From the NCBI GenBank assembly GCA_003602515.1, contig QQSB01000064.1, positions 1,957 to 50,329 on the forward strand: 48,373 nt of DNA. The letters are read 5' to 3'. This document shows positions 36,108 through 44,256 of the stretch, piece by piece. This DNA is from Candidatus Poseidoniales archaeon (GTDB lineage Archaea > Thermoplasmatota > Poseidoniia > Poseidoniales > Thalassarchaeaceae). A model generated the notes under the pieces. That model was not told the origin of the DNA. It saw nothing but the letters and a program-made list of their open reading frames with translations, and did not search any database. A program made the position numbers and the translations under genes. Numbering within the stretch: position 1 is the first letter of the stretch; each line of letters opens with the position of its first letter.

Positions 36108-37035
36108 ACTCATTACTAGTGGTTTGAGCGGTACCAAACATGGTTACTGCAATTATTGCCGCGAATATCAGTGACATTCCTCCAATCTGCTGAATTGATG
36201 GATTCTCGGAGAGAATTATTACTCCCCATAGAATTGTTAGTACAGGTTGGAGAAGGATTGCGAAAGAGGTGTGTGCGGCTGGGAGCCTTGGTAGGGCGTA
36301 AGTGATGGCGATCCACCCAATTACCTGACAGGAGGCGGCGAGCAAGATGATCCAACCGTGTCCAGGCCAAGTGAACGAGAAGTCAATTGGTTCTATGTCA
36401 AGTCTGGATAGAGGCATTATTCCGGCAATGAGAAGTCCCATTGCAGCCCCTGCGGTAGCATCCAATTGAAGATTTACAGAAGGTGCTTGAATCCTATTCG
36501 AGAATCTGTAAAGGATGAGGAATGAAGAGTAGAATATAGCTGCAACTATCCCTCCCACAACTCCCTTTATTGGATCATCACCATACGGCTCATCGTCCCA
36601 TATTCCGGAAATGAGAATGAGGCCAAGCATTACCATCGGGAGAGCGAATACTATCATCCGATTGGGCCGTTCACCAAACATCCACCAACTAACCAGTGTC
36701 ACTATTACTACCTGGGAGTTTCCAATCAGAGTTGCAATTCCACTTCCAATGTAGTCAATTGCACTGTGATAGCCGACGAAATCTATTGCCAGAAGCAAGC
36801 CTGCGGAAAAGGCGAGTGCCCGATTCCTAATTCCCCTGGGGTCATCTCGATTCAAGTACCATACAAGGAAGATAAGAATGGGGAGAGCATACAACATCCG
36901 GAAGAACGCCCCTGTTACGGGAGAAGTGTCGGATCGAATATACAACAAAGGTGCGAATGAGAGCAGCATCGCTCCGAAGAGAGCAACTAGCATGATGCGC
37001 CGGTCATCGGCCGGCGTTGGCATCCAATCCCTCAC
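36100..37035 (-). CDS. EamA-type drug/metabolite exporter (DMT superfamily)
   Basis: 311 residues with ten hydrophobic segments forming two EamA repeats: the first runs from LVALFGAMLLSFAPLLYIRS to ISGIWDD, the second from GVVGGIVAAIFYSSFLILYRF to SLIFAAIIAVTMFG. GNSQVVIVTLVSWWMFGERPN and HTSFAILLQPVLTILWGVIILSENPS are the paired conserved ends of the repeats. Substrate cannot be predicted. The start is GTG 37035, overlapping the glutaredoxin stop as GTGA; ATG 37023 is an alternative. It is the third gene of the bolA-grx unit. Confidence 0.88.
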   Translation of the reverse strand: MRDWMPTPADDRRIMLVALFGAMLLSFAPLLYIRSDTSPVTGAFFRMLYALPILIFLVWYLNRDDPRGIRNRALAFSAGLLLAIDFVGYHSAIDYIGSGIATLIGNSQVVIVTLVSWWMFGERPNRMIVFALPMVMLGLILISGIWDDEPYGDDPIKGVVGGIVAAIFYSSFLILYRFSNRIQAPSVNLQLDATAGAAMGLLIAGIMPLSRLDIEPIDFSFTWPGHGWIILLAASCQVIGWIAITYALPRLPAAHTSFAILLQPVLTILWGVIILSENPSIQQIGGMSLIFAAIIAVTMFGTAQTTSNESG

Positions 37036-37373
37036 TCTGGAGTAAGAATCTTCTGAAGGTCTCCAGACTGATACATCTCTAGAACTATGTCTGATCCCCC
37101 AATCAGTTCACCGTTGATGAATACCTGAGGAATGGTTGGGAAATCTGACCATGCCTTCAATGCAGGCCTGGCTCTGGGATCTGCGAGGACATTTACGCAG
37201 GCATAAGTCTCCATACCTAGTTCTGCGATTACGCTACTGAGAACCTGTGAGCCTCTTGCGGAGAATCCGCACTGGGGCTGTTCTGGTGTGCCCTTCATAA
37301 AAATCACAATTTTGTTTTCGTCAACAACTTGTTGCAGCTCTTCTGGCGTCCAGTCAAAACTCATCTCAATCAC
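37032..37373 (-). CDS. Monothiol CGFS glutaredoxin
   Basis: 113 residues. KIVIFMKGTPEQPQCGFSARG carries the CGFS active site of monothiol glutaredoxins, and FPTIPQVFINGELIGGSDI the glutathione-binding TVP-like loop and GG motif. Proteins of this class (Grx4/GrxD, Grx5) bind a bridging 2Fe-2S cluster and deliver it to targets, often as a heterodimer with BolA. Its ATG overlaps the bolA stop as ATGA, so the pair is translationally coupled, fitting that partnership. It also overlaps the transporter start downstream by 4 nt. Confidence 0.95.
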   Translation of the reverse strand: MIEMSFDWTPEELQQVVDENKIVIFMKGTPEQPQCGFSARGSQVLSSVIAELGMETYACVNVLADPRARPALKAWSDFPTIPQVFINGELIGGSDIVLEMYQSGDLQKILTPE

Positions 37374-37693
37374 TCCTTCCTTGGTCTGCGGATATGCACC
37401 CCATAGAACTCATGCTCTTGACCATGTGGGTCGAAAGCAGTGTTAGTGGACGCTTCGGCTTGCTCCGGAGTCATACACTTCAGGTCAAGGGCGTGTACGG
37501 TGTTGTTAGAAATATACTCCTTGAAGTGATTCAGTATTGGTTTCTGCCTCTGGAGTGGCAATACCCCCTCATAGCTTCCCGATGTCACTCTTACATGGAA
37601 ATGATCGCCGGACCCGTGCAAATCGGTAGCTTCGACAATTGCATCGGGAACTACCTTGAGAATCTCTTGCCTCATCCACTCTACTGATACCAT
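37370..37693 (-). CDS. bolA: BolA family protein
   Basis: 107 residues. VEWMRQEILKVVPDAIVEATDLHGSGDHFHVRVTSGSYEGVLPLQRQKPILNHFKEYI is the BolA class II KH-like fold, with the conserved H (HFHV) used for Fe-S binding in BolA-Grx complexes. The last 30 residues (CMTPEQAEASTNTAF...) extend beyond the usual domain. ATG at 37693; no Shine-Dalgarno, but an AT-rich TATA-like element lies about 28 nt upstream, so the message may be leaderless. It leads the bolA-grx-EamA unit, suggesting iron-sulfur or iron-status handling. Confidence 0.93.
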   Translation of the reverse strand: MVSVEWMRQEILKVVPDAIVEATDLHGSGDHFHVRVTSGSYEGVLPLQRQKPILNHFKEYISNNTVHALDLKCMTPEQAEASTNTAFDPHGQEHEFYGVHIRRPRKE

Positions 37694-37713
37694 GGATAGT
37701 GGAAGATGTGCCT

Positions 37714-37725
37714 CAGATATAAATT
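37714..37725 (-). promoter_or_regulatory. Candidate TATA box for bolA
   Basis: Minus-strand 'ctaatttatatc' sits 21-32 nt before the bolA ATG, right for an archaeal promoter with a leaderless transcript. It lies just before the rpe stop on the same strand, so bolA likely has its own promoter. Confidence 0.4.
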
Positions 37726-37729
37726 AGAT

Positions 37730-38404
37730 TTATAGAGAGTTTGTGATGGAATCTAAGTTCTTGCTGATTGATGCTTGGTTGTTGATTAGACCTGATCCAA
37801 CTACTGCAATGTCAATACCCCATCCAGCTACCAATGCCGCGTTGTGATCTTTTATTCCACCATCGATCATCAGTTTTGTCTCTCTACCACCATTTTCAAT
37901 CTGAAAGTCGATAGCCTCTCGAAGTGATCTTACCTTCTCCTCTACTTCGGGGATGAAAGATTGGCCGCCCTTTCCGGGTACTACAGACATTACCAGAACT
38001 AAATCAAGTTCAGATAGGAATGGGAGAAGTCCGTCGATAGGAGTGTCGGGATTAATCACGCATCCAGATTTAACTCCTGAGTCATGTATTTCGGAAATCA
38101 TTTTTGGAAAATCATCGACTGCCTCTAGATGTGCAATCACCATATCGACGCCTGCATCTGCATATTGCTCCCAAGTCTCCTCCGCATTTGTAATCATCAA
38201 GTGGCAATCAATGAAAACATCAGTGCCGACTCTTTCTCGGACAGATTTGATCAATGCGGGTCCAAAGGTGATTGTGCGATTGACTACCCAATTTCCATCC
38301 ATGACGTCCATATGTAACCAACCAATTCCAGCATCGAGTGCCTCATCGATGGTTTCACCCAGCCTGCAGAAGTCTGCGGTTAGTATGCTGGGTGTAATTT
38401 CCAT
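37730..38404 (-). CDS. rpe: Ribulose-phosphate 3-epimerase
   Basis: Interconverts ribulose 5-phosphate and xylulose 5-phosphate in the pentose phosphate pathway. From ATG 38404 it is 224 residues, the normal length. ITPSILTADFCRLGETIDEALDAG and WLHMDVMDGNWVVNRTITFGP are the N-terminal family blocks with the metal-binding H/D; DVFIDCHLMI, VLVMSVVPGKGGQSF and LMIDGGI complete the TIM barrel. The 363-residue ORF in the track is too long: residues before MEITPSIL are antisense to the thioredoxin gene. GAGGAG a few nt before ATG 38404 supports the shorter start. Confidence 0.94.
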   Translation of the reverse strand: MEITPSILTADFCRLGETIDEALDAGIGWLHMDVMDGNWVVNRTITFGPALIKSVRERVGTDVFIDCHLMITNAEETWEQYADAGVDMVIAHLEAVDDFPKMISEIHDSGVKSGCVINPDTPIDGLLPFLSELDLVLVMSVVPGKGGQSFIPEVEEKVRSLREAIDFQIENGGRETKLMIDGGIKDHNAALVAGWGIDIAVVGSGLINNQASISKNLDSITNSL

Positions 38405-38407
38405 GCT

Positions 38408-38413
38408 CTCCTC
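38408..38413 (-). promoter_or_regulatory. Shine-Dalgarno deciding the rpe start
   Basis: Minus-strand GAGGAG, 3-4 nt before the ATG at 38404, marks the start that gives a normal-length epimerase. Confidence 0.6.
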
Positions 38414-38516
38414 GTCGATTAGGAAGGGGTGCCGGTTCTCAATACCTTCTAATCCGAACTGATTAATGACACACATGTTGATAGGTTGGGGACGGTCCAG
38501 CGTATTAGGTGGGATA

Positions 38517-38834
38517 TTGGGCAAGGTTGTAGATACTGGTGACACAGACTTTGAATTAACGACAAAGAGTGATGAGTGGGTACTAGCGGATTTCTGGGCA
38601 CCATGGTGTGGTCCATGCAGGATGGTTGCCCCTGTCCTGTCGCAGATTGCTGAAGAAAGAGAGATTACAATTGCAAAGGTGAATACCGATGTCAATCCAC
38701 TTACTTCAGGGAGATTTAGCATAAGGGGTATTCCCGCACTGATTCTATTCAGAGATGGTGAGGTCGTAGATAGGATGACCGGGGCTATGCCGAAGCAGAG
38801 TATGGATTCCTGGCTAGACAAGCATATGTCCTAG
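38517..38834 (+). CDS. Thioredoxin
   Basis: General protein disulfide reductase. [24 protein letters not shown] contains the classic WCGPC active site; [30 protein letters not shown] has the cis-Pro (GIP) loop. From TTG 38517, with AGGTGGG just upstream, it is about 105 residues, the normal thioredoxin length. The track's ATG at 38466 adds 17 residues ([17 protein letters not shown]) that match nothing in the family. It is divergent from rpe and its stop lies next to that of the STAND ATPase. No thioredoxin reductase is in the window. Confidence 0.92.
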   Translation: MGKVVDTGDTDFELTTKSDEWVLADFWAPWCGPCRMVAPVLSQIAEEREITIAKVNTDVNPLTSGRFSIRGIPALILFRDGEVVDRMTGAMPKQSMDSWLDKHMS

Positions 38835-38835
38835 T

Positions 38836-40416
38836 CTACGCGTTGTTCAGTTTTCTTAGCCTCTCTTCGAATGGCTTTCCAACATCCCTCAGTAGTCTTG
38901 ATCTGAGAGCCTCGTGTAACCACATTCCTTCATCTAACTCAAGCATTAGTCCCCTCTCAATAAGTTGTACTGGAGGGGTGCCATCGATTTCTGCAGCACT
39001 TGCTAACTTCTCCCAGGGAATCGGTCGTTCTGAGGTTGCTAGAATTGAAAGGATATCTCTGTGCTCATCCGGGAGGACATTGAGAATTTCTTCATCCAAG
39101 AATCTGAGCCAGTCCTCGTGTAGTGTCTGTCCATACATTTCCAGTAATTCAACTGCGAGTGGATGCCCTCCTGTCACTCTGTGGATCTCTGATGCAGCAG
39201 CATTTTCTGGAACCTGTATCATTTCTATCCACGCCTCAATTTCTTCTGGCGAAAGTCCCGATAACGCCAATTCAGAAACCTTGTCCAGAGTGTGTACATA
39301 TCTACGATCGTAGAAGGCTAGACTTGTTCGTGAGATCATCAATAGTCTTAGTTGGGTTTTCTCAGCGGTCTGAAGGAGTGCACCGAAGAGGTGGTCTCCG
39401 CTGGTTCCGATATTGTGAACATCATCTAGGACTACAAGAATTTCATTTGATTGGGCTCTTCCTTCAGAGTCGTTTATCTTAGATTTCTCATCTAACAAGT
39501 GTGCTGTTAGTCGTCTCCTAAATGCGTCTATTTCCAATCTAGCTGCAGGCTTGTAGGGAAGGGTGTCCAAGATATTGTAAGGATCCTCTGATTCCTCGGT
39601 GATACCTATTCGATGAAGGAGGCTTGTTGCTATTCCAAGTGGAGAATCCCATGGCTGGCATGGATAGTACATAGTCTCGAGACTTGGATTGGAATCCATC
39701 ATCTCTGAAATCCAATGTGATGCTAGTGTTGTCTTTCCGCAACCAGCGATGCCAGAGATGACTAGAAGTGGTCTTTGAGAATTGAACCACTCATCCAAAT
39801 CATCCAACTCATCCTTTCTTCCATGTATTTTTCGTGTCTTTGGGGGACTTGTATGATAGGTTGAATGGGCTCCAGTAAGAACAGTGGCTAATTCTGGTTG
39901 TGGGTTATCTTCGTTTCTTCTAACTAGCGCCCCGAATCGAATGTCTCCAAAATTTAGGACCCCTTCGTGTTGGGCGTGCATCAGGATTTGAAGCAGGCTA
40001 AGTCCAGCGCGTAACTTATTGGCGGCCTCATCCGCTCTAATTTCCAGAACGTTGCCATCCTTCGATCTTACCAAGACGTGGAGCGAACGTAGTTCAGAAA
40101 TCCTCCCTCTCGTAAACTCCCTACCGTCCTCTGTTAGTTGCCATGTCTTCTGCCTACGGTTGTCTCCTCTGATTGACCTACTGTGCTGAGAGACAAACCC
40201 TTGAGAAATCAGTTGTCTCATCGCTCTTGAGACGTTTGGGGGGTGCAATGCGCAAGATTCTGCGATCCCAGAACGAGTTACTTCGGATGTGACTGTGTAG
40301 TGGTCGGCTTGGAAGTCCTGCTCCCAAAGATGCAGGACTATTCGATCAGGAACAGGCACATTGGGTCTTGAATCATTACGTGCCACAGAATCAACGGTGG
40401 AGGGCCATAGCATCAA
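38836..40416 (-). CDS. Winged-helix STAND-type ATPase regulator
   Basis: 526 residues. About 24-105 is a winged-helix DNA-binding domain of the MarR/archaeal type (VTRSGIAESCALHPPNVSRAMRQLISQGFVSQ). About 195-400 is a STAND-like NTPase: IHGRKDELDDLDEW entry motif, Walker A SGIAGCGKTTLASHW (221-235), Walker B EILVVLDDVHN, sensor LLMISR. It continues with the GLSPEEIEAWI and GGHPLAVELLEMYG (GxP) segment typical of the class, then a helical domain. Such proteins are signal-responsive switches; here the DNA-binding domain suggests a transcription regulator gated by nucleotide state. TTG 40416 or ATG 40413 start is uncertain. Target genes unknown; no sensor repeats follow. Confidence 0.85.
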   Translation of the reverse strand: MMLWPSTVDSVARNDSRPNVPVPDRIVLHLWEQDFQADHYTVTSEVTRSGIAESCALHPPNVSRAMRQLISQGFVSQHSRSIRGDNRRQKTWQLTEDGREFTRGRISELRSLHVLVRSKDGNVLEIRADEAANKLRAGLSLLQILMHAQHEGVLNFGDIRFGALVRRNEDNPQPELATVLTGAHSTYHTSPPKTRKIHGRKDELDDLDEWFNSQRPLLVISGIAGCGKTTLASHWISEMMDSNPSLETMYYPCQPWDSPLGIATSLLHRIGITEESEDPYNILDTLPYKPAARLEIDAFRRRLTAHLLDEKSKINDSEGRAQSNEILVVLDDVHNIGTSGDHLFGALLQTAEKTQLRLLMISRTSLAFYDRRYVHTLDKVSELALSGLSPEEIEAWIEMIQVPENAAASEIHRVTGGHPLAVELLEMYGQTLHEDWLRFLDEEILNVLPDEHRDILSILATSERPIPWEKLASAAEIDGTPPVQLIERGLMLELDEGMWLHEALRSRLLRDVGKPFEERLRKLNNA

Positions 40417-40464
40417 GGTTAGGGACCAATGGAAGTAATATTTTGGTGTTCCAAATCGACTTTG

Positions 40465-40887
40465 CTAATCCTTCAGCATCATCCTCAGTTCCTCGACTGA
40501 ACGCTGTTCATCGAAGTAAACTACTTCTAGTGAGTCGAAGAGCTCAGTATCGCCAATTTTCTCCACCAATGGCAATATCTCACTATAGGTCTCTACGGCT
40601 TTCTTTTCGGTTTCATATGCCTCAGCCAGCATCTCCTTGTAATTCGAAGTATGGAGAATTGGAGTGGCATCACGCTCTGTAATAGCGGTCCCGTCTAGTT
40701 TGACAATGGCCGAACGGACGGTTGCTGCGTGAGTGACGGATTCGTTCACCTCATTGTTGAAATGATCAGCCAGATAGAGTCTGTGAATCCCAGAAACATA
40801 TGCTGAGTAATGTGAATACAATGCTATTGCTCTCAGTTCCCATGCAAGTGCTCTATTGAGTGATTCTACGAGTTCCTTCTCAGACAT
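40465..40887 (-). CDS. Ferritin-like di-iron protein
   Basis: 140 residues from ATG 40887, four-helix bundle. LNRALAWELRAIALYSHYSAYV provides the first E...H-type helix, HFNNEVNESVTHAATV the second (ExxxxH), then YETEKKAVETYSEILPLVEKIGD (E...E) and VVYFDEQRSVEELRMML. This spacing is that of ferritin/Dps/bacterioferritin-like carboxylate di-iron sites. The start is chosen at 40887 because GAGGA lies 7 nt upstream and the family usually begins there; ATG 40923 adds a short MAHHQSDVEETA leader. Likely iron storage or oxidative protection. It diverges from the M32 peptidase gene. Confidence 0.82.
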   Translation of the reverse strand: MSEKELVESLNRALAWELRAIALYSHYSAYVSGIHRLYLADHFNNEVNESVTHAATVRSAIVKLDGTAITERDATPILHTSNYKEMLAEAYETEKKAVETYSEILPLVEKIGDTELFDSLEVVYFDEQRSVEELRMMLKD

Positions 40888-40994
40888 GGCCGTTTCCTCG
40901 ACATCTGATTGGTGGTGGGCCATATCAACGCTCGCTTTTTGACAGGTTTCAGATTAGCCGTAACATATGTGTCATGGTCCTCTTTGGGATGGTC

Positions 40995-42497
40995 ATGGGT
41001 GCATACGAAGAACTACTTTTGAGACTAAAAGATATTGACTTGATTGGACAGATTGGGAGCCTTCTAAGTTGGGATCAGGAGGTTTTGATGCCTCCAAAGG
41101 CCGCACCATTGAGAGCAGAGCAGCTTGCATGGATCTCGAAGACCTCGCACGAGAGGCTGACTGACTCGAAGATAGGGTCTTTGTTGGAACAGATTGAGTT
41201 GGATGATGATCTTGATGATGTTCAGAGAGCTAACATCAGACTGTCCAGGGAGTCTTACGATAGAGCGACCAAATTACCAACAGAATTCGTAGAAGAGATG
41301 GCTAAGCACAGATCAAAAGCGCTTATTTCTTGGACTGAGGCTCGTCAAAGAGATGATTTTTCGATTTTTAGAGATGACCTTGCCTTATCGATAGAGCATG
41401 CCCGGAAGAAGGCGGACTTCTATGGTTATGAGGGCTTGCGATATGATGCGCTTCTTGACTTGTATGAAAGCGGACTAACCGTAAAGAGGTTGGATCCTCT
41501 TTTCTCGGGGCTTCGGGACAATGTTGCCCCGCTGATCAGAGCAGTAGTCAACAGCGGGAATAGGCCTGATATATCATGGGTAGAAGATAACTCATGGAAT
41601 CAAGCTGCCCAAGAAGAGTTGAGCCAGAGAGTTTCAGAGGCGATTGGCTTCGACTTCTCCGCGGGAAGACGAGACCTGTCGACCCATCCATTCTGTGGGG
41701 GGCCAAATCCAGATGACGTCAGATGGACAACTCGTTACAGAGAAGACGAGCCGTTCGGTTCTTTATTCGGTTCGATGCACGAAACTGGCCATGGCACTTA
41801 CGAACAGGGACGTCCCAGGCAATTTGATTTCCAACCGGCCGGAAAGGCGAATGGACTAGGGATTCATGAGAGTCAGAGTCGTCTTTGGGAAAACCAAGTA
41901 GGCAGATCAAGGGAGTTTTGTGATTGGTCACTACCACTTTGGAAGAAGTGCTTCCCGGATAATATGGATGGTATTGGCTCCGAGCAATTGTGGCAGGCAG
42001 TGAATTTAGTTGAGCCTGGGCTAATTAGGGTGGATGCCGATGAAGCCACTTACAATTTACACATCATGATTAGGTATGAGATTGAAAAACAATTAATCGC
42101 AGGTGAAATAGAAGTTGACGAGTTACCCGATGCTTGGGATGAGATGTATCAGGAGTACCTAGGAATTAAGGCTCCAAATCGTTCCCTTGGGGTCCTTCAG
42201 GATGTTCATTGGTCCATGGGTGCTATCGGTTACTTCCCCACGTACACGCTAGGTAATCTATACGCTGCACAACTACTTGAGGCTGCTAGGGAGGATCTAC
42301 CTACGCATGATGATCAAATTAGGAGCGGCGATTTCGAGCATATTCTAGGTTGGATGAGGGAGAATGTGCACAATAGAGGGAGTGTGCTAAGGCCGGCGGA
42401 TCTTATCGAAGAAGCTACGGGTTCGCCCCCTTCACCCGACGCATTCGTGAGATATCTGACTTCAAAGGTAGAGAGGCTGTACGGGGTAATTGCTTGA
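40995..42497 (+). CDS. M32-family metallocarboxypeptidase (Taq type)
   Basis: Zinc carboxypeptidase that trims residues from peptide C-termini in the cytosol. 500 residues from ATG 40995 (MGAYEELL), the standard size; the track's 40860 start adds residues antisense to the ferritin-like gene. HPFCGGPNPDDVRWTTRY is the family block, SMHETGHGTYEQGRP carries the HExxH zinc motif (H262-E-x-x-H266), and GIHESQSRLWENQVGRS supplies the third ligand region (HESQSR). LEAAREDLPTHDDQIRSGDF and WMRENVHNRGS close it. No signal peptide. The PQQ-like propeller gene follows 19 bp later. Confidence 0.93.
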   Translation: MGAYEELLLRLKDIDLIGQIGSLLSWDQEVLMPPKAAPLRAEQLAWISKTSHERLTDSKIGSLLEQIELDDDLDDVQRANIRLSRESYDRATKLPTEFVEEMAKHRSKALISWTEARQRDDFSIFRDDLALSIEHARKKADFYGYEGLRYDALLDLYESGLTVKRLDPLFSGLRDNVAPLIRAVVNSGNRPDISWVEDNSWNQAAQEELSQRVSEAIGFDFSAGRRDLSTHPFCGGPNPDDVRWTTRYREDEPFGSLFGSMHETGHGTYEQGRPRQFDFQPAGKANGLGIHESQSRLWENQVGRSREFCDWSLPLWKKCFPDNMDGIGSEQLWQAVNLVEPGLIRVDADEATYNLHIMIRYEIEKQLIAGEIEVDELPDAWDEMYQEYLGIKAPNRSLGVLQDVHWSMGAIGYFPTYTLGNLYAAQLLEAAREDLPTHDDQIRSGDFEHILGWMRENVHNRGSVLRPADLIEEATGSPPSPDAFVRYLTSKVERLYGVIA

Positions 42498-42506
42498 AAT
42501 TCCATA

Positions 42507-42514
42507 GAGGTGTT
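42507..42514 (+). promoter_or_regulatory. Shine-Dalgarno of the propeller gene
   Basis: GAGGTGTT 2-9 nt before ATG 42517; it supports that start and co-translation with the peptidase. Confidence 0.6.
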
Positions 42515-42516
42515 CA

Positions 42517-43605
42517 ATGACTGTAGTAAGTCTGGAGAGTTATTCCTCCTATGTTAGAGAAGTTGAGGGCGAATGCGCTTTCGTTAGAGTTTCGAATAAT
42601 CTTCTATTCGCTGGATCCAGAACTGGAGAAGTTGCGTGTTGGGATATCTCCAGGGGAGTGGAGTTGTGGAGACTCAATTTTGAAGGACCATGCTCCGACT
42701 CAGACTACGATGATGAGATTTTTTTCCTAACTGAGTCTGATAATATTCATGCAATTGGGAAGCATTCTGGCGAAGTAATCTGGAGTGTTATATTGGAAGG
42801 TTCGAGCGACTTTGTTAGGGTTTGTAATGGATTTGTATGGGTAACGACATCTGTCTACAACTTCGAGATTCAAGACTATTCAGAAGGGGTTGCTTGGCAA
42901 ATTGATTTTGAAGGTGAAGTTAGGAATAGGTGGGAGACGGTTGGCAGGGCTTGGTCATTGTCTGAACAAGAAGGTAAAATGATCTTAGGTCTCAGTCGTC
43001 CTAAATCCGGTTTTGCGATAGTTTCTGAGAATGGAGTAGAGTATCCTGAATTGGAACAACGGCAACCTGTGACAATTGGAATCGGAGGCGAGGAGGGTCC
43101 TGTAGTACTGGGGCACAGCGACGGGACGATCTCAGAAATCATTGAACATAGAGTAATATCTGTCTCTCAAGTTGAGTCTTCGGTTCGAGCGATTGACTAC
43201 TTTGGTGGTTGGGTGGTTGGAATGGAATCGGGAAATGTTTCTTCTAGCGAAGATTTGGGTTCTTGGTCTACTAATCTTAGCGGGGTGATTGATGTCCTAA
43301 GATTTGGACCATCTTTAGTTACCAAAAAAGGGGTTTGGGTATCATCTTCGAGTAATGGTGAATCTACAATATTTCTGATAGATCCCCTAGGAGGGAATGT
43401 GGAATTTGAGATGTCACATCATTCTAGAATTGTATCTGCTTTCAGTGATGAAGGGGTAATTTGCTTTGGAGATGATGCTGGTTGCATCTTTGTTTTGGAG
43501 GGTGAAGTACTTCGGCGTCGTTTCTCTCGGCCAGTGGAAGAAATGTCAGAAGGAGAAGGGAGTTCAGAGATGAGGAGGAAAATACGCGGACTGCGCGGAG
43601 GGTGA
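42517..43605 (+). CDS. Cytoplasmic PQQ/WD40-like beta-propeller protein
   Basis: 362 residues with no signal peptide or membrane span. Repeats of about 40-45 residues such as NNLLFAGSRTGEVACWDISRGVELWRL, DNIHAIGKHSGEVIWSV and GVICFGDDAGCIFVLEGEVLRR follow the PQQ-like blade pattern (v.vGs.dG.v..ld...G...W). The C-terminus is basic (RRKIRGLRGG). Such propellers usually serve as protein-interaction platforms; partner unknown. It is 19 bp after the M32 peptidase and the last coding gene before the structured RNA region. Confidence 0.78.
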   Translation: MTVVSLESYSSYVREVEGECAFVRVSNNLLFAGSRTGEVACWDISRGVELWRLNFEGPCSDSDYDDEIFFLTESDNIHAIGKHSGEVIWSVILEGSSDFVRVCNGFVWVTTSVYNFEIQDYSEGVAWQIDFEGEVRNRWETVGRAWSLSEQEGKMILGLSRPKSGFAIVSENGVEYPELEQRQPVTIGIGGEEGPVVLGHSDGTISEIIEHRVISVSQVESSVRAIDYFGGWVVGMESGNVSSSEDLGSWSTNLSGVIDVLRFGPSLVTKKGVWVSSSSNGESTIFLIDPLGGNVEFEMSHHSRIVSAFSDEGVICFGDDAGCIFVLEGEVLRRRFSRPVEEMSEGEGSSEMRRKIRGLRGG

Positions 43606-43663
43606 TTTGCAGTGGAAAAACACTGTCTGAGACCCTTATTTCCAGTGAACTGCGGCAATATTA

Positions 43664-43680
43664 GCGAAATGTTTATGGGC
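43664..43680 (+). promoter_or_regulatory. Promoter (BRE plus TATA) for the structured RNA
   Basis: 'gcgaaa' followed directly by 'tgtttatggg' looks like an archaeal BRE-TATA pair. A start about 25 nt downstream of the TATA would fall near 43700, just before the first stem of the RNA. The TATA overlaps a small TTATGGG-cta-CCCATAA inverted repeat, which could also be a protein-binding site. Confidence 0.5.
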
Positions 43681-43859
43681 TACCCATAACCCTGTGATCT
43701 TTGCCGCTCCGGGGGAGTGGTGTGAGGGCGCTTCGGCGCGACTCGCGGGCCACAAAAACCGAGCCTCGAAACCGAGGCGGTAGAACCGAGAAACGAAAGA
43801 GTCTCGGGGAAAGGCTGGAGCGTCTGTGGACGCAAAGGTCGCGGCGAATAAATCGGAGT

Positions 43860-43986
43860 AACCGGAGGAAACGAAGGGGAGAGCGAGATAGGAGCTGAAG
43901 AGATACATGTGCGTAGGGGGAAGAGAATAATCCTGGGTCACATAAGTGGGAAACGAAGTGGAGAAAACCGGAGGAAACGAAGGGGA
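43860..43986 (+). repeat. Exact 21-nt direct repeat within the RNA, 106 nt apart
   Basis: 'ccggaggaaacgaagggga', preceded by aa, occurs at 43860-43880 and again at 43966-43986. Shorter relatives (gggaaacgaagtgg near 43948, gagaaacgaaagag near 43789) share the GAAACGAA core, so the motif appears four times. Flanking bases differ, so this is not a long tandem duplication but a reused element. Confidence 0.8.
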
Positions 43987-44216
43987 AGGAAACCGAGGGA
44001 AACACTGGGCAACAAGGGCGGAGAGATCCGTGGAGAAGTCAGTATCGAGACGTGGAAGGAAAAGCGGAGACGAAGTACCTGAAGCGGATGCGGCGATTGA
44101 GAGGGAGATCTCACAAGAGTCGGAAAATGACAAGGGAAGAGCACGAAGTTCCGGAGTCGTCTACCCGGGGAAACCTGGGCCTTCGGGCCCAGGCGACACC
44201 CGGACCCTGCGGAGTT

Positions 44217-44256
44217 AACAGGGGGGGAAGCTCCCCCATGTGCGGAACCCCCTGTT
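44217..44256 (+). terminator. Strong GC-rich 3' hairpin of the RNA with a competing alternative
   Basis: AACAGGGGG (44217-44225) pairs perfectly with CCCCCTGTT (44248-44256). The same G-run can instead pair with CTCCCCC (44231-44237), so two exclusive folds exist. Pyrimidine-rich 'ttcttctt' follows about 25 nt later, a plausible archaeal stop region. Called as a 3' end structure, not a proven terminator. Confidence 0.4.

Noticed and set aside
38405-38821. N-terminal 139 residues of the 363-aa rpe ORF
   Set aside because: They are antisense to thioredoxin, not conserved in epimerases, and a good Shine-Dalgarno marks the internal ATG.
43860-43986. Direct repeats as a replication origin or CRISPR remnant
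   Set aside because: Only two exact copies, GC/purine-rich rather than AT-rich, no origin-binding-box pattern or orc1/cdc6 gene, and embedded in clear RNA structure.
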